This document shows positions 9,789 to 23,136 of a stretch of 64,000 nucleotides of DNA, piece by piece. Made by a program: the position numbers and the translations under genes. Source of the stretch: Lithospermum erythrorhizon. Taxonomy: Eukaryota > Streptophyta > Magnoliopsida > Boraginales > Boraginaceae. The notes under the pieces were generated by a model. The model was not told the origin of the DNA. It did not search any database and was given only the letters and a program-made list of their open reading frames with translations. How positions within the stretch are numbered: the first letter of the stretch is position 1; every line of letters starts with the position of its first letter. Location: NCBI GenBank assembly GCA_019722365.1, contig JADFUC010001674.1:186001-250000 (forward strand), in the 5' to 3' direction.

Positions 9789-12700
9789 ATGCATGAAAAC
9801 GAATTTCACGATCTCTCCGATGATGCTGATTACGAAGCCTCTATTCAACACGTAAATTTTAATTAATTCCTCCATGTTTTATTCTCTCAAATATATTTAA
9901 TTATTCATTCAATTAGGTTAGTCATTATGATGAAGCAATATTTTTTTACTGAAATTATATTATTTTGATATAGTTTGGTGATGTTATGATTAATTGAGTT
10001 TTTATTTATTCAATTGAAGGAAAAGCAATTGTTCAGATGTAGTTTAGTTTTATTTGTCGCGATTGATTAGATGTTTTATGGATTGTTGGATTTAGTTTGG
10101 TGTTAATTTTTGTTTCTAGGTTTAATTCCATTATTGGTTCATTTCTCATTCTGGCTTGCAATATATTCCACGATTATTCAATTGTTTTTTCCCTTGGAAG
10201 TACTCAATGATTTGCTCTAGTATCAATGAGGTCCCGGGATCCAGTCCGTGTAGTGACAAGGGCCGATTTTTAAAAAATGAAGTAATAGTTTTTTGCCAAG
10301 TAATTTATTCAGATGTTATTTAATTTGATTCCTTGTGATTCATGTGATAATTAATTGTTTTTTTATATTCTTAATATGGTCTGATCGTTGCTATAATTAA
10401 CTCTTTTTTTTTTCGCATAAACTTTATTCACTTGTTTTTAGTCATTCAGTTCGAGTTGGTTAGTGAGTAGGTCTTGTATTAATGAACTAGGTACTTTTTG
10501 GCGAAATAAATTTATTCAAATGTAATTAAGTTTGATTCGGTGTGATTCATGTTATAATTTTAATAGTTTGTTTATGTATTGTTGATTTCAGTTCGATCTT
10601 ATTTGGTTTGGTTAGTAGTAAGTTCTATTATTAATAAGTACTTTTTAGATGTACTTTAGTTTGCTTCGTTGCAATTGATGGTATAAGCAATTGTTTTTAT
10701 GGACTGTTGAATTTATTTGGATCTTGTTTCTAGTTCTAATTGTTATGTAGTTGTTGTTCAAAGCCGTTCAATTGAGTTGTAGAATTGATGTGTAATGTAG
10801 GGTTCAGCAAGCATGGTGCGAACCAGCAGCAGCAAGCAGAGCACATCAAGTGAGCCGGAGGGTTCAGAAATTGTCTATTGGAAAGATAATGTGGCCATTC
10901 ATCCTACTCAGTATGCTTCTGAGAGGATTAGCGGGCGACTGAAGTTGATTAAGCAAGGGGCTTCTCTGTTTATGGTAATTTACTGAAAATTGTTTGTAGA
11001 TTTTATTGTAATGACATGTTTTTGGTATTTTTTTGTATTTCTCAACTGATTGCTGTTGGTTATAGCAGTTGAGAAAATATTTCTCCATGGTTGAAATTAA
11101 ATTAAATAATCTATCCGATGCCAGAATTTGTAAAAAACTAATTGTAATGTTTGCCTATCCTTAAAAGTGAGGGCCTATACGCTACACAAAACTCCCTCCC
11201 CAGAAGCAGAGATTCACTAATTTGTGTCAGTAAATGTCAGTTGATGCACTTTCGATGTTGAACGAAGTAAATTAAAATTGTGTTTTCTATAAAAATTCAC
11301 TGGTAACTATATTTTTGCACACACTGAGGGATCAGGGTTAATGTATCATTCATTGCAAAAAATTTCCTTTGAATTATAGATTAGATCTTTCATAGAACTC
11401 ATACTACATAATCCGACTGAGCTCAGTGGAGGCTATCGTCATAGTTATAACACTTCTTTACTCAAGCGTTCATGTCTTTTGTTTCTTATATTTTAATTTC
11501 TAGCTCAGCCAAATCGATGTGTATTTAGCTGTGTAATGATAGAGGACAATATGATTTACATTAAAATTTGAAACATGATTGCATATCATTGACCTTATTA
11601 GATACTATCTGAATGATGATGATGATCTTGTTTTCCATGGTAGACCTGGATTCCCTATAAAGGACACAATTCAAATGCAAGGTTATCTGAAAAAGGTCAG
11701 GCTTAAATTTTGATAATATTTTGCATCTCAAGCATTTTCTATATAATCATATGTACCTCTATGAACGTATCCGTAACCGCAATAAACTATCATTGTTGGT
11801 TTGAAGTAGAATTTATGTTGATGCAGATAAGAATCTTTATACAATACGGGCCGTATCGTTCTCTGAAATTAGGTCTATCCGTAGGCATAGTCCAGCACTT
11901 GGATGGCAGTACATAATTGTAGTTCTATCATCAGGTATTAAATCAATCTTGTTTACATATTCCTCTAGGGGTTCTCCTTGTTTTTTCTCCTGACAATGAT
12001 ATTCAGTTCTCCAAAAGTGTCTCCTTCCAATCTACTTTTTGACTTTAACAATTATTTTTTAATAACAGGACTGGCATTTGCGCCCCTTTACTTCTACAAT
12101 GGTGGAGTACGGGAGTTTGTTGCAACAATTAAGCAACATGTAAATCTGATTAGGTTGGTTCTTTATCATTTAGCATCAGATGACCTCTTTATATGTAGCA
12201 CATTTGAGATTCATTTCATTCTTATTCATGATCACCAGGGATCCAATCCTTTATTTCATTTAATGAATTATTTTTACTTAGCAGTTTTGCATACCTTTGA
12301 TTTTTCTTAATATAGAGGAAAAAGATACCTAAGAAGATGTGCTGATGTCAAGGGGGAGAAAATATCTAATTTTCCTGATTTCATTTATGTTGCACTTGTA
12401 AGATAGATGGGAACTTATGGATATGTGAAGCCTAATGCTTCATATGTATATGTAGCTTAAAATCTAGACAAGGGGATACATTTGTAATTATAATCTTACT
12501 AAAAATAATTAAATTTTTAGGTCAGCAGAAGATGCCAATGTATTTCTCGTGAATGATTTTCAAGATCCTCTACAGGTGTGTAATAACAGTGTACTGAGGA
12601 TATCAGTAAAACATTTCCTTTCCTTTTGGAGCAGCATGACCTCACCTTGAAGAAATAATCTTCAACTACTTTTGTGTGACATCTGATGTTACTTCAATTC

Positions 12701-15700
12701 CTTCTGCAGAGAACTTTGACTTCCTTGGACCTCCCTCGAGCTGTTTCAATTTCAAAAGGTACATCTCCGTCAGTTTTGGCCGGGGAATCACCTAGTTCCA
12801 CAGATCAAGATGGTTTGGCTGTTGCCTCCCTTGATAATTCTAGTACTAATCAGCATAAAGGGAAGCAGAAGCAGAAACATAATGATCCTGCTCATGATAT
12901 TTCTATTCAAGTACTAGAGAAGTTCTCTCTTGTAACCAGATTTGCTCGTGAAACCACTTCTCAACTCTTTCGTGAACACGGTAGTGGTTTTGTATCAAAT
13001 GAGAGAGAGAAACTTGTTCATAACTCAAATGATCCTCATAAGGTTGTTATGACTGAAATTACTAAAGAAGATCCACATGAGGTTCCTGTTGCTTCAGATC
13101 CACTTGCATCAGAGGTAATCTAAGACACTTTCTTTGGGTGCTTTTTACCATAGGAATAAAAAATATTCTCTATTGTGTCAGTTTGTAAGCTTCATTACTT
13201 GTTACCTCTCGAACTGTGTGACTAAATGTTACGTATGCCATAGGATATATAAAGTAGTAATATCTGAGAAGATGGTTAATATAATTCCATGTATGCTGAT
13301 GTGGATAATTTGAATTTCTTGTCTTACCAAATGTGAACTCGAGTGAAAATCAACTAAAAACCAGTCCCCTTACTTAGACCTGCCATCTTAGAAAGTGAAG
13401 ATATTGTTTCACATTTTCCAGTTAATTTATGTTATGTTGGCTCACTGCCATACTCCTGTCCAGTTCCATCTGATGTGCAAACTGTTTTATAGATACTGGA
13501 ATTTGGAAACTGCTCGACATTTTGAGATTAAGGTTTCAAATGGTGCATTTTAAATAAGGGCATTTTATGTCTTAATTTCCCATTGTTCACTTGGTAGTGT
13601 GTGCCTATGTTAAAGCAAAATTAGAAATCTGAATATTGACAAAAGTTCTTTATCATGATTAGTCGTTAATGTGCTTGATAAAAATCTGTTAGTTACTAAT
13701 TCCAATTATGCATGCACTGGATTGGATTAAGAGGGGGCGAGTTTATAAGTGTTTGAAGTGTTCTAGTCAACCATTAAATATGGGGATTTTAGTATTGGTC
13801 ACAAAGTCCAAAAGGTACAGTTGACCTATTGAGGTTGTGTGTTTGATTTTCTGCTCCACACTTATTAGGTGCCTTCACCCATTTTTATAATCTGATTTGA
13901 CTTGCTGAATAAGTTTAAAAATTCTTCTCGACAGCTTGAAAAGTTATCCATGGTATGGGGAAAGCCACGTCAAGGCCCTTTGGGGTTTGAAGAGGTAAAC
14001 TACAAGTCTACTATGACTCCTTGCAATTTTAACTTTCAGTGGTGAATTAACAACTGCAGATTTTTGTTTTAGCTGACTATATATTTTTTCAACTTCCCTT
14101 TAATCCACATCCTTGTTGAAGAGCAGTGTATCTTACATTCTTCTGAAATTTTTAGGACAATGTAGGAGGAATTGGTTTATGATCAGTTTGCTGAAAAAAA
14201 TTAAGATTTGAAGTTTTACTGACCATTTCCACACTTGCAGTGGGCATCCTTTTTGGACTCTGAAGGGAGAGTGTTGGATTCAGGGGCTCTAAAGAAGAGG
14301 ATCTTTTATGGGGGTGTAGAAGATGGTGTACGCAAGGAGGTTTGTATTGCTGTTTTCTTACTCATATCAAGAGGAGGCTGGTTCCACTTTTTTATATCAT
14401 TTATTTTTTCTGCAGATTTGGCCGTTCTTGCTTGAATACCATGCATATGATTCTACATATGCCGAGAGAGAGTATCTGGTGGCAACGAAGAAGGTGGAGT
14501 ATGAAACCATAAAAAACCAATGGAAGGTCTGTGAAACATCATACTGCAAGTACAATATCTATGAAGCATTTCTTGAGTTGTGTGTTACTTTCTCTTTACC
14601 TTATGTCTACTAACTCTTCGTTGTTGGCATCTCCATTCATTATATATTTTATAGGAAGCTATCAACCTAATCCACAACTTTTTTCTTCCCTCGTATTCAA
14701 CTTCACCTATATACTCCTCTCCTTTTTCTCCTTCCCTTGTGGATCCTCACAGTTTTTTGTACTCATTTAAGCAAGTAGAAGAGATCTCACTTCATGTTTG
14801 AAATTGCTTTTGTACAGAGCATCAAGCCAGAACAGGCCAGAAGGTTTACAAAATTCAGAGAGAGAAAAAGTCTTATTGAGAAAGATGTGGTAAGATTCAT
14901 GCGTACATATCCTCAATTGGCCTAGAAACGGCTTTTGTGGAACTTCTTATTGAATGTTTTCCAATAATAGTACTATTGTTTTCTTTGTTGTAAAGGTAAG
15001 GACTGACAGGTCCATTTCATTCTATGATGGAGATGACAATCCAAATGTAACTATTTTACGTGATATATTGCTGACTTACTCCTTCTACAACTTTGATCTC
15101 GGGTATTGTCAGGTAGCTGAAAACCTATATTTGATTATTCTTACAGCAATATGTAAAGTTTGAATATGAATATATCTAAAAGCAGATTCATTATCCTGTT
15201 GGCATATTTATCAACCCTTTTCTTTAGTATGCTACGCTTAACAAGACTACATGTTTTGCATCATGACTTGTTTCGCTTTCTTTGCTGAAACTTCAATGGC
15301 AATGTGCATTCTTATTCATTTGTCAATTTGAGTAAAAGCAAACAACGTTAGTTATATGTGATAATCCTAGTTCTAGCACAGAATTGCACAGCCTTTTTAA
15401 CATCATCCTTTAAGGCTTCTAAATTTATTTTCCTATTGACGTAGAAGAATGTTATTAATTACGTATTTATAAACATATGTTTGAAAATATTCTGTTGAAT
15501 ATTACCAAATAAAATACCTTTCTTTCTCATTGTGTCTTCCATTACGAAATATATTGGTTATGGAAGGGATCTCTGTGTTTGATGATTGCTAGCCTTTAGG
15601 CTACTATTTTACACGTGAACATGTGAAGATTGCTAAAATGCAAGTTGAAGTACCTAATTCTTTCTGGTTATCTTTCATTGAGAAGAATATTCTCAGAAAA

Positions 15701-17504
15701 GTTCCCTGCCGTCAGTGATTGTAGCTTAAAAAAATCCTTAACTGTGTATGCACTGCTCTTTTCTTCAATTTTTTGGTTGGGTTGCTGTCTTACTTTAGTC
15801 TCATAATCTTTGGTCTTCAATTCTTACTCGTAGGGTATGAGTGATCTATTGTCTCCCATATTGTTTGTCATAAGAGACGAATCAGAAGCATTTTGGTGTT
15901 TTGCTTCACTGATGGAACGTCTTGGACCAAATTTCAATCGGGACCAGAATGGGAATCATGCCCAGTTGTTTGCTCTGTCAAAGGTATTCTAATATACTTA
16001 AATTACATAAATTTGCTCATGCATAGTGAATTAATGATTGCAGCCTTTCCTGATGAATTCAATTAGGCTTTGAAGTTGTGCAATATTCCTAACCTGACCG
16101 ATGAAATATGCTTGCTTAACAGTGAAGGGTCATTGCATCTTTACAAAACAAACATTGTTAATGTTTTGCCCTTATCTCCTTAACTAAAAGAATTATAGTG
16201 TAATGATTTTATGATTTTTATGAAGATAGGAGACGAAATGAAGTTTTTCTGAGCGCTCTGTGTTTCTTTTAGTAGTTGTGTGTCACAATTTATCAGAAAT
16301 TGAGTATATTTTACAGAAAGCAAAACACCTATTATATGTATCCCATCGCTTCTATCTCTAAACTATAAGAATTTTTAAAAAGGGGTACGATGAAAATAAA
16401 AATAAAATAATATTGTTGGTTGTCGATGTAAATCCAAACAACATTGTGCCATTTTCTAACACTTGTTGGCATCCTCTTTGCAGTTGGTTGAGATTTTGGA
16501 CAGCCCTTTGCACAATTACTTTGCACAGAACGATTGCCTCAACTATTTCTTCTGTTTTCGGTGGATACTTATTCAATTTAAGAGGTAACCATTCACTAGT
16601 TTATTATCTTCTACAGATTGGATTTTCTATTTCTTCCTCCTAGTATGGATATTATTTCATCTTGGTCTGCAAGCTACATTTCTAGTATTGTGGGTATACC
16701 CTAATAGCCATTTTTCCTTTGACTGCTCTAGAAATTGGGTGGGTAAAAACACTTATTGTTAATGGCACATTCTATCATACATGTTTCAAAACGTTCAATC
16801 TAGAATAGGAATGAATACGAATTTTATTAAATGTCAATATGAGTGACATACATCTATAAGAGGGAAATCAGGAGTGAGCCAGAAAATTCATTCACAGCTG
16901 TTGGCGTGACTGTTTAAATAAACGTAACTCGTCTATGATTTATATCCACTCCTTTCATCTATGGTTATTGGTGGGAATCCTCACTTTTTTGCTCTTCAAT
17001 TTGCCTTCAAAGATTGGATAACTTGCATCTTTGTAACACCTGTTCATTAATTGATATCTCGATCTAGGCCAATCCACTCAGTTGCAAGAGTTGAGTGACA
17101 ACTTAAATGATTGCCACCTTTTGTGATTAAGAATAAATTTCTGTTTGGGGTCTGATATTTTTTAAAATGTTTATAGGGAATTTGAATATGATATGGTGCT
17201 GCTTTTGTGGGAAGTGCTGTGGACCCATCATCTAAGCGAGCATCTACACTTATACGTTTGTGTTGCAGTTCTGAAACGACATCGAACCAAGATAATGGGG
17301 GAGCAGATGGACTTCGACACACTGTTGAAATTTATTAATGAACTTAGTGGTCACATAGACCTTGATGCTACACTCAGGGATGCAGAGGCTTTATGCATAT
17401 GTGCTGGGGAAAATGGTGCAGCCTGCATTCCACCTGGAACTCCTCCATCGTTACCTATCCAGGATGCTTCAGTATACCCTCAACTGGAAGATGAAGTTTT
17501 GTGA
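9789..17504 (+). CDS. Rab GTPase-activating protein with TBC domain (plant Ypt/RabGAP, gyp1-like)
   Basis: Fifteen exons can be joined in frame: 9789-9851, 10801-10974, 11644-11695, 11827-11934, 12069-12153, 12521-12575, 12710-13114, 13935-13994, 14241-14339, 14416-14526, 14818-14889, 14996-15112, 15834-15983, 16484-16584 and 17177-17504. They total 1980 nt, or 659 residues plus stop, with GT-AG borders throughout. The N-terminal half (EIVYWKDNVAIHPTQ, LKLIKQGASLFM, YTIRAVSFSEIRSIRR, LAFAPLYFYNGGVREF) matches the lipid/Rab-binding region of plant gyp-like RabGAPs. A linker of about 135 residues (exon 7) separates it from the TBC domain. Both catalytic fingers are intact: IEKDVVR fits IxxDxxR and YCQ fits YxQ. 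The protein should stimulate GTP hydrolysis on a Rab GTPase in vesicle traffic; which Rab is not visible. The C terminus is acidic (QLEDEVL). No break was found. Confidence 0.92.
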
Positions 17505-18300
17505 TCATTTGGTTGGTATTCAGATGTTTTCTGAGGTATTATTGTTGCAGCTTCAAATAGTTAGATGTGGAGTTCCTAAATTCTTCGTCGACCATTCCAG
17601 TTTTCTAAATTGGTTGTCTGATAATATATCGTCTCTCCTAGAGCTTCATTGATTCATATCCCTCTAGTAAATTGATGATCAATCACTCTTGTTTCATCCT
17701 GTATTTGGAAATTATGAGATCCTGATATAAGAGGTTTTGGGCTTTGAGTGTAAATGATCTAGCTGATTACCTAATACTCACATCTAAACTTTTAGGTTTG
17801 TGTATAAATTATAAATTTGATCCCAACACATATTCTTGAAATCTCTTATTATATCATCTCTTATTTCTAGTAATATTAGATTTTGTTTTCTCATATCTTG
17901 ACATACCTCCCAAGTCTCTTCTCAACATAGATGTATTGTTTTTTTTATGATAATCATTCATCTAATTATATAAATCATAAAACTCGGCCTCGGCTTCAAA
18001 ACACATTGTGGTCGAATCACAAAAAGCAGAATTGATGTGTTGTGTATATAAAGGAAACAGCTATTGTACATATTTTCTATTCAGGGTATTGTGTACAACA
18101 AAATAGTTTGGAATTTCTCTTTCATCCTCTGAAACTATTGATGACACTCCATCAAAAAAGCTTAAATGTATTTTTGTTTATCAAAATATTTTAAAGTAAA
18201 CTAACCAAATCAACCACTTATGGGTGGTTTGTTTTTTTGTAAGATCATGGGACAATAATAATGCTTATTAAAATGACAAAAAGGCGTTATGACCGAAATT
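17505..18300. other. RabGAP 3'UTR and intergenic sequence
   Basis: AT-rich sequence follows the stop codon. The short open frame running through 17362-17652 in another register is a shadow of the last RabGAP exon. No other coding signal is seen. Confidence 0.45.
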
Positions 18301-18467
18301 TGTCAACACAAAAACCTATATAAATCCCAAGTTTTTCATAAACAAATCTCTACTCATATATATATAAAAAAAAATCTCTGCTCATATTGAATGATGAATG
18401 AAGGAAAACAGATGATAACACTGCGGCTTTCACGTAATAAAATTCCAAGCAGAAGCAATATGACCCT

Positions 18468-18595
18468 CTAGGTAACAGTTTGGACGGCTCTGTCAAAACT
18501 CTCTTCAGCACTCGATGCATCTTTGATTAGCATGTGGTCAGGGTGAGACAACTTCAACTGGCTCCAACAATCAAGCATGACATGATAACTTTGAT
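18468..18595 (-). pseudogene. Orphan terminal exon, unidentified protein
   Basis: On the minus strand, an acceptor-like TTTTAG is followed by about 42 codons ending in TAG (18468-18470). The peptide includes CWSQLKLSHPDHMLIKD and SSAEESFDRAVQTVT, which has normal protein composition and no internal stop. No preceding exon is found in the adjoining sequence, which is instead a tandem repeat of about 125 bp whose first unit overlaps the exon start. I do not recognise the family. It is probably the leftover last exon of a gene whose upstream part has been lost or replaced. Confidence 0.35.
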
Positions 18596-18900
18596 CTAAA
18601 ATGGAAGTTATATCGTCACCCTTCGAAGTTCGTTAATTTTGATAATTAAAAATGAAACTAGACAATTTTCTTCACTAGATGAAATAAATATATTCAACCT
18701 CATTTGTTATGACATGATAATTTTAGTCTAATTGAAAGTTATAGTCAATTAATGCTACTAAATTCGTTAGCTGATCATAAAAAATCAAACTAAACAATCT
18801 TTCAAGAATTATTCCAACATAATTTGTTATTACATGATATTTCATGTGTTAACTAATACCACAAAATTTATTAATTTCGATAATCGAACTTCAAAAGTGG
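18575..18900. repeat. Three-unit tandem repeat, about 122-133 bp
   Basis: Units begin near 18578 (GACATGATAACTTTGAT), 18711 (GACATGATAATTTTAG) and 18833 (TACATGATATTTCATG). The unit ends share CATTTGTTAT or AATTTGTTAT. There are multiple substitutions between units. The first unit overlaps the orphan exon. Confidence 0.65.
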
Positions 18901-19203
18901 ACAATAATATTGGGACACGTGTAGTATTTCATGGGACAATATATACTACCTGATGGCTTCCGATCATCCGATGGCAATGTAGGATCGATAGACAAGAGTG
19001 TCAAGTTCGATGACGTCATCGGGGGATAGATTAGGAGGTCACATATTGTTGATCCTGTTTGCAAGTTTCTAAAGATCCTCTCTCCCACAAAATCAGCTAT
19101 TTTTAATTTTTTCATATACCTCTTTAAATTTCGACCTAGATATTTTATTCAGACATAATACCCCGATTTATAACTATATCAAAAAGAAAATACATTTCAA
19201 ACT

Positions 19204-19275
19204 CTTTCCATTGATGTATTTTTTATCAAATATTATACAATACAAACAAATATATTTAAGGTCAAAATTTGAAAA
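19204..19275. mobile_element. Half copy of the foldback MITE family
   Basis: Sequence running from TTCCATTGATGTATTTTT to AAGGTCAAAATTTG matches one arm of the element at 282-440, including the ATTATACAA and ACAAACAAA blocks. The other arm is missing. Confidence 0.6.
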
Positions 19276-19550
19276 TTAAAACTATAAAAAAAAAGTGAAT
19301 AATTTTTGTGGAATGGAGAGAGTGCAAATTATTACCAAGTGCAAACATTGGATCTGGTCCTACCCCTATTATTGCCGCCATATTTTATTTTGCTTCTTTT
19401 ATTCTTCTACTTCTTTGGTTCGATTAGAATTAAAATTTGATATCGATCGACATTTTATATGCTGATTTTATTGACATTTTATATCATATTTATAAGAAAA
19501 TATAAAAAAACTTATTGGAACGAATAACATAATTTTTAAAAGAATAACTA

Positions 19551-19718
19551 CTTCCTCCATCCCAAATTATATGTCCAATTTTCTTAAAATGAAAATCCCA
19601 AAATTGGTTACATTTTAGTTCAAATTTATAAAAGGAAAATTGAGTAATGTGAGAAAATTTGAATTTTACTTAAATTTTATACAAAAGTAAAATTGCCAAC
19701 AAAATGAAATGGAGGGAG
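19551..19718. mobile_element. Stowaway-type MITE
   Basis: The element is 168 bp, flanked by TA on both sides (19549-19550 and 19719-19720), the usual target duplication. Its inverted ends are CTTCCTCCATCCCAAATT and the complement of AAATGAAATGGAGGGAG, matching the CTCCCTCC consensus. It is non-coding. It would have been moved in trans by a Tc1/mariner transposase. Confidence 0.8.
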
Positions 19719-21932
19719 TATAACTTTTGAAAAAATACTTAAATAAAACTATTTTTATCAAAACCTTAGGAAAGGACCGCTCCCCATACATTCCTCACTG
19801 AATTTAACTAAGAGGGAGGCTATCAACAACTGTGTTGTTACTTGTTGTTAATTAATTTGTCAGAATTTTGACTTTTCTTGCTTTAGATCTCCAGTAAATA
19901 TTTTTAGTGAGTTACTATAAATAATATTTTTATTCCTACCTATTATTTTTATAAATACGTCTTTTTTAGAAGATAATGAAGGAATTAGTTGTCAAGATAA
20001 TTTAAAATAATATGTATAATCTTATACTTCATCCCTTTAAATGTGAGGTCTACATAAACGGTCCTTGTTATTAGTCGAATGCATTCTTACTACTTTTCAA
20101 TTTTAAACGTTAAATTTTGACAAAAAGTATTTGAAAGAATATTACCCTCAGACAAAAACACTTTCATTACTTACTTTAACCCATATCGGGGTCAAATGTG
20201 CAGTTTATTCCCTAATATTGATAGAAAATGTGTACTTTAGTACTTCTTTCTGTCAAAATTTAACGCCTCCACAAAGCTGACTAAACAAGACCTTTTAGAT
20301 CAATATCGTGGACTATTTCCGCTTCATACTCATATTTAGAGTGACGAAAGCTGGTAACTTCGCATATTATCTCGAACTATTTTGATGTTATGTCGATAAT
20401 AGAGTGGATATTTAGCGACACTTGTATTTTCGAGGAGTATCATAATAGTTATTTGACAAATAGCCCTCATAATATTCAATTTAATGGGAAAAATTCAAGT
20501 ACTACATTTTTAAAAATTATGGATTTAAACTCAAATACTTATTTAAAAAATTAAAAGGTTTACATACTCATTTGAAATGTTTTAACTAATTGAGGTGACT
20601 ATATAAAATTTAGCCTGATTATTGGGATGGTTTCCGAAGAGTTGCTTGGAGGTGCAGTTGATGTTGAAGCCAGGTCTTGGAAGAGATGTTATTTGAATGT
20701 GGTTGAGAGGGGAAAAGGCATTGATGATCTAGAAGTAGAATTTAGGTAAATATTCAAGTGTTGGCAATGTTATGAATGTGGAACCTTGCTTGTGAAGCAA
20801 ATGCATTTAATTATTAAAAATTAATTTATCGTCAACAGTTTACAATTAAAATTAAAATGTCAAATAAATATACTACATCCATTTCAATTCAATTGAAAGA
20901 TTATTTGACTTATTAATTAAAAATTATTAATGTTATTTTAATTAAAAAGTCCAATATATAACATTGTGACATGCATGTATATAATGCTCAATATCCAATT
21001 GTAAACATCTTTCTAAATAATTAAATATGTTAATTTACTGAGCATGATCAATGATTTTTACACTTCAATAATGAGTAATAACGATACTCTATTTTTAGTA
21101 TAAAGTGATGAAAATAATAAAGAATGATTTGGAGTTTCATATATAATCGAAAGATGAAAAGACATTATTTCAATTTAGATATCAATAGAATAGCATCTAA
21201 ACGAATCCTAATCCTACCTGCACTTCGGCAAGAGGTTCACGTCAGCGAACATAAGGATTCATCGGCTGGGTTTGAGTGTCTCTGACGAACTAAAAAATCT
21301 ATGCTCGATTCCGCTCAAAGTTTAGTTGCCTGAGGTCTGATTTGAAGTTCGAATCGAAAGACAAAATATTTAATGATAATGATGCAAAAAAATAAAAGTT
21401 ATAAATTTATGTGGTTCGAATTGACGAATTCAAGATTGGAAAAATTGCACGAATTGAACTTTTTCAAGGGGCCGAATCCTTTTCTTGAAATTTAATCGAG
21501 CTTTCAAGTTCTTTTACTTGTTTCAACACGTAAGACCACAAGTGTAGCCGGTGGTTAAATAAAAAAGTCAAATCTAAAAGATATTCCGTATTATAATATA
21601 TATTGAAATATTAGTAACATAAATTATTATTATTATTTATATTCATATTAGTTTAATCATAATGGACCTATAAGTACCAATGTTGATAATATTTTTTAAT
21701 ATAATAATTCAATAAAAATATTTATTTGATCTATTTTATCATAATTGTTTAAATTTTTGTTCAAAAATGTTGTTTATTTGTTGAGAAAAATTGTCGAAAT
21801 TAAATTAAACATAGTGAATACTCCGTATTAAATACTGTGTGTTGACTTATCTAACTTGAAAATCTTACTCCGTACGTTTGTTGAATTAATAGTAACAAAG
21901 TCGCAGTCTTTATTAGTTGGACTACGATAAAG
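19719..21932. other. Intergenic upstream of the F-box gene
   Basis: No supported gene. Sequence around 20600-20760 has a few short coding-like words on the + strand (for example VSEELLGGAVDVEAR) but no extended frame, so I leave it uncalled. Fragments resembling MITE ends occur near 20875 and 21820. Confidence 0.35.
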
Positions 21933-21940
21933 TATAAATA
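21933..21940 (+). promoter_or_regulatory. TATA-like sequence before the F-box gene
   Basis: TATAAATA lies 26 bp before the ATG at 21967. If used, transcription would begin almost at the start codon. Either the 5'UTR is extremely short or this is not the working TATA box. Confidence 0.3.
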
Positions 21941-21966
21941 CATATGTATTTACATTGTGCAGATCA

Positions 21967-23136
21967 ATGGCCGACTATTTACCTCCACAAATCATCCATG
22001 AAATCCTCCTCAGACTTCCATCAAAATCCCTTTGCAGATTTCAAGCAGTTTCCAAATCATGGTATTCCTTAATCTCAAGCAAATCCTTCATCACTTCTCA
22101 CATCACCCAAAACAAGAACAGTGACATCAACACTCATTTGCTTCTCAGAATTGTGAACCGGTATGCAAACAACAATGAACGTTTATTGTTTGATCCCTAC
22201 AATGTTAGAGGACCAGATGAACCAATCATGATTTCCTTCATGGGCATGAGCCCACTTTTGCATGGCAACACCACCACCACCAGTAGTCCTCGTGTAGTTG
22301 GAATCTGCAATGGTTTGATTTGCTTTCTTGAAGATTTTGATCCTAATGATGGTCATATTGTTTTGTGGAATCCGTCGATTAGGAAGGCTGTTGTTTTGCC
22401 ACACCCAAGTGTTAAATTGGAATTTCCTCAATTTTTGGCACTAGGGTTTGGTGCGGATTCGTTAACTAGTGATTATAAGGTGGTAAGAATTGTGTACCTT
22501 GTTAAGGGTACGATTTCTGTTGTGGTGGAGGTATTTTCATTGCGAACAAGGGAGTGGAGAAGGATTGAGGTTGTTGGTTTGGATTGTTTTTTGCCCCCTC
22601 CCACTGGGATTCATGCTTGTGTGAATGATCGCGCACATTGGATTGGGTGGAGAGGAGAAGGGCAGTCGCGGAGTTTGATAATGTCGTTTGATATGCATAA
22701 TGAGTTGTTTGAGGCGCTTTCGCTCCCTGGTGATTTAGCCAATGAGTTATCATTCGATGTGGAGGTTTCGGTATCAAGGGGGTGTCTGGCTGTAATTGAG
22801 AACGTACCTTCTAGGCAACGTTACTTTAACCTTTGGGTGATGAAGGAGTATGGAATTTCCGATTCTTGGACTCTTATGTTTACTCTTAATGACATGTCCT
22901 TGATTAAATCTGTTGATCTTAGGAGATTTAGTAAGAGTAATAATATTTTGATCCGAAGGTCGGGTAATGTATGGGCTAGATATGATCCTGAGAACAAACG
23001 AATTATGTACATTAACCTCTCACATTTAGGAAGTGATCTGATACATGCTGATAAGTACGAAGAAAGCCTAGTTTTATTGGACTATGATGAAGTTCTTGAC
23101 CGCCCCCCTCGGAGACCCAGATCACCAGCTGAATAA
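21967..23136 (+). CDS. F-box protein with F-box-associated (FBA) C-terminal domain
   Basis: This is an intact single-exon gene of 389 residues. I choose the second ATG (MADYLPPQ) because the F-box begins right after it; the ATG at 21955 adds only MCRS. The F-box spans residues about 4-45 with LPPQIIHEILLRLPSKSL and the following FQAVSKSWYSLISS. This motif binds SKP1 in an SCF ubiquitin ligase. The rest fits the plant FBA interaction-domain family (CPR1/CPR30-like): GICNGLICF, LWNPSIRKAVVLP, LGFGADSLTSDYKVVRI, VEVFSLRTREWRRI and the SWTLMFTL region. The domain selects a substrate that cannot be predicted. The final DRPPRRPRSPAE tail is basic and proline-rich. No frame defect is seen. F-box genes of this type are numerous and fast-evolving in plants. 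Confidence 0.9.
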   Translation: MADYLPPQIIHEILLRLPSKSLCRFQAVSKSWYSLISSKSFITSHITQNKNSDINTHLLLRIVNRYANNNERLLFDPYNVRGPDEPIMISFMGMSPLLHGNTTTTSSPRVVGICNGLICFLEDFDPNDGHIVLWNPSIRKAVVLPHPSVKLEFPQFLALGFGADSLTSDYKVVRIVYLVKGTISVVVEVFSLRTREWRRIEVVGLDCFLPPPTGIHACVNDRAHWIGWRGEGQSRSLIMSFDMHNELFEALSLPGDLANELSFDVEVSVSRGCLAVIENVPSRQRYFNLWVMKEYGISDSWTLMFTLNDMSLIKSVDLRRFSKSNNILIRRSGNVWARYDPENKRIMYINLSHLGSDLIHADKYEESLVLLDYDEVLDRPPRRPRSPAE

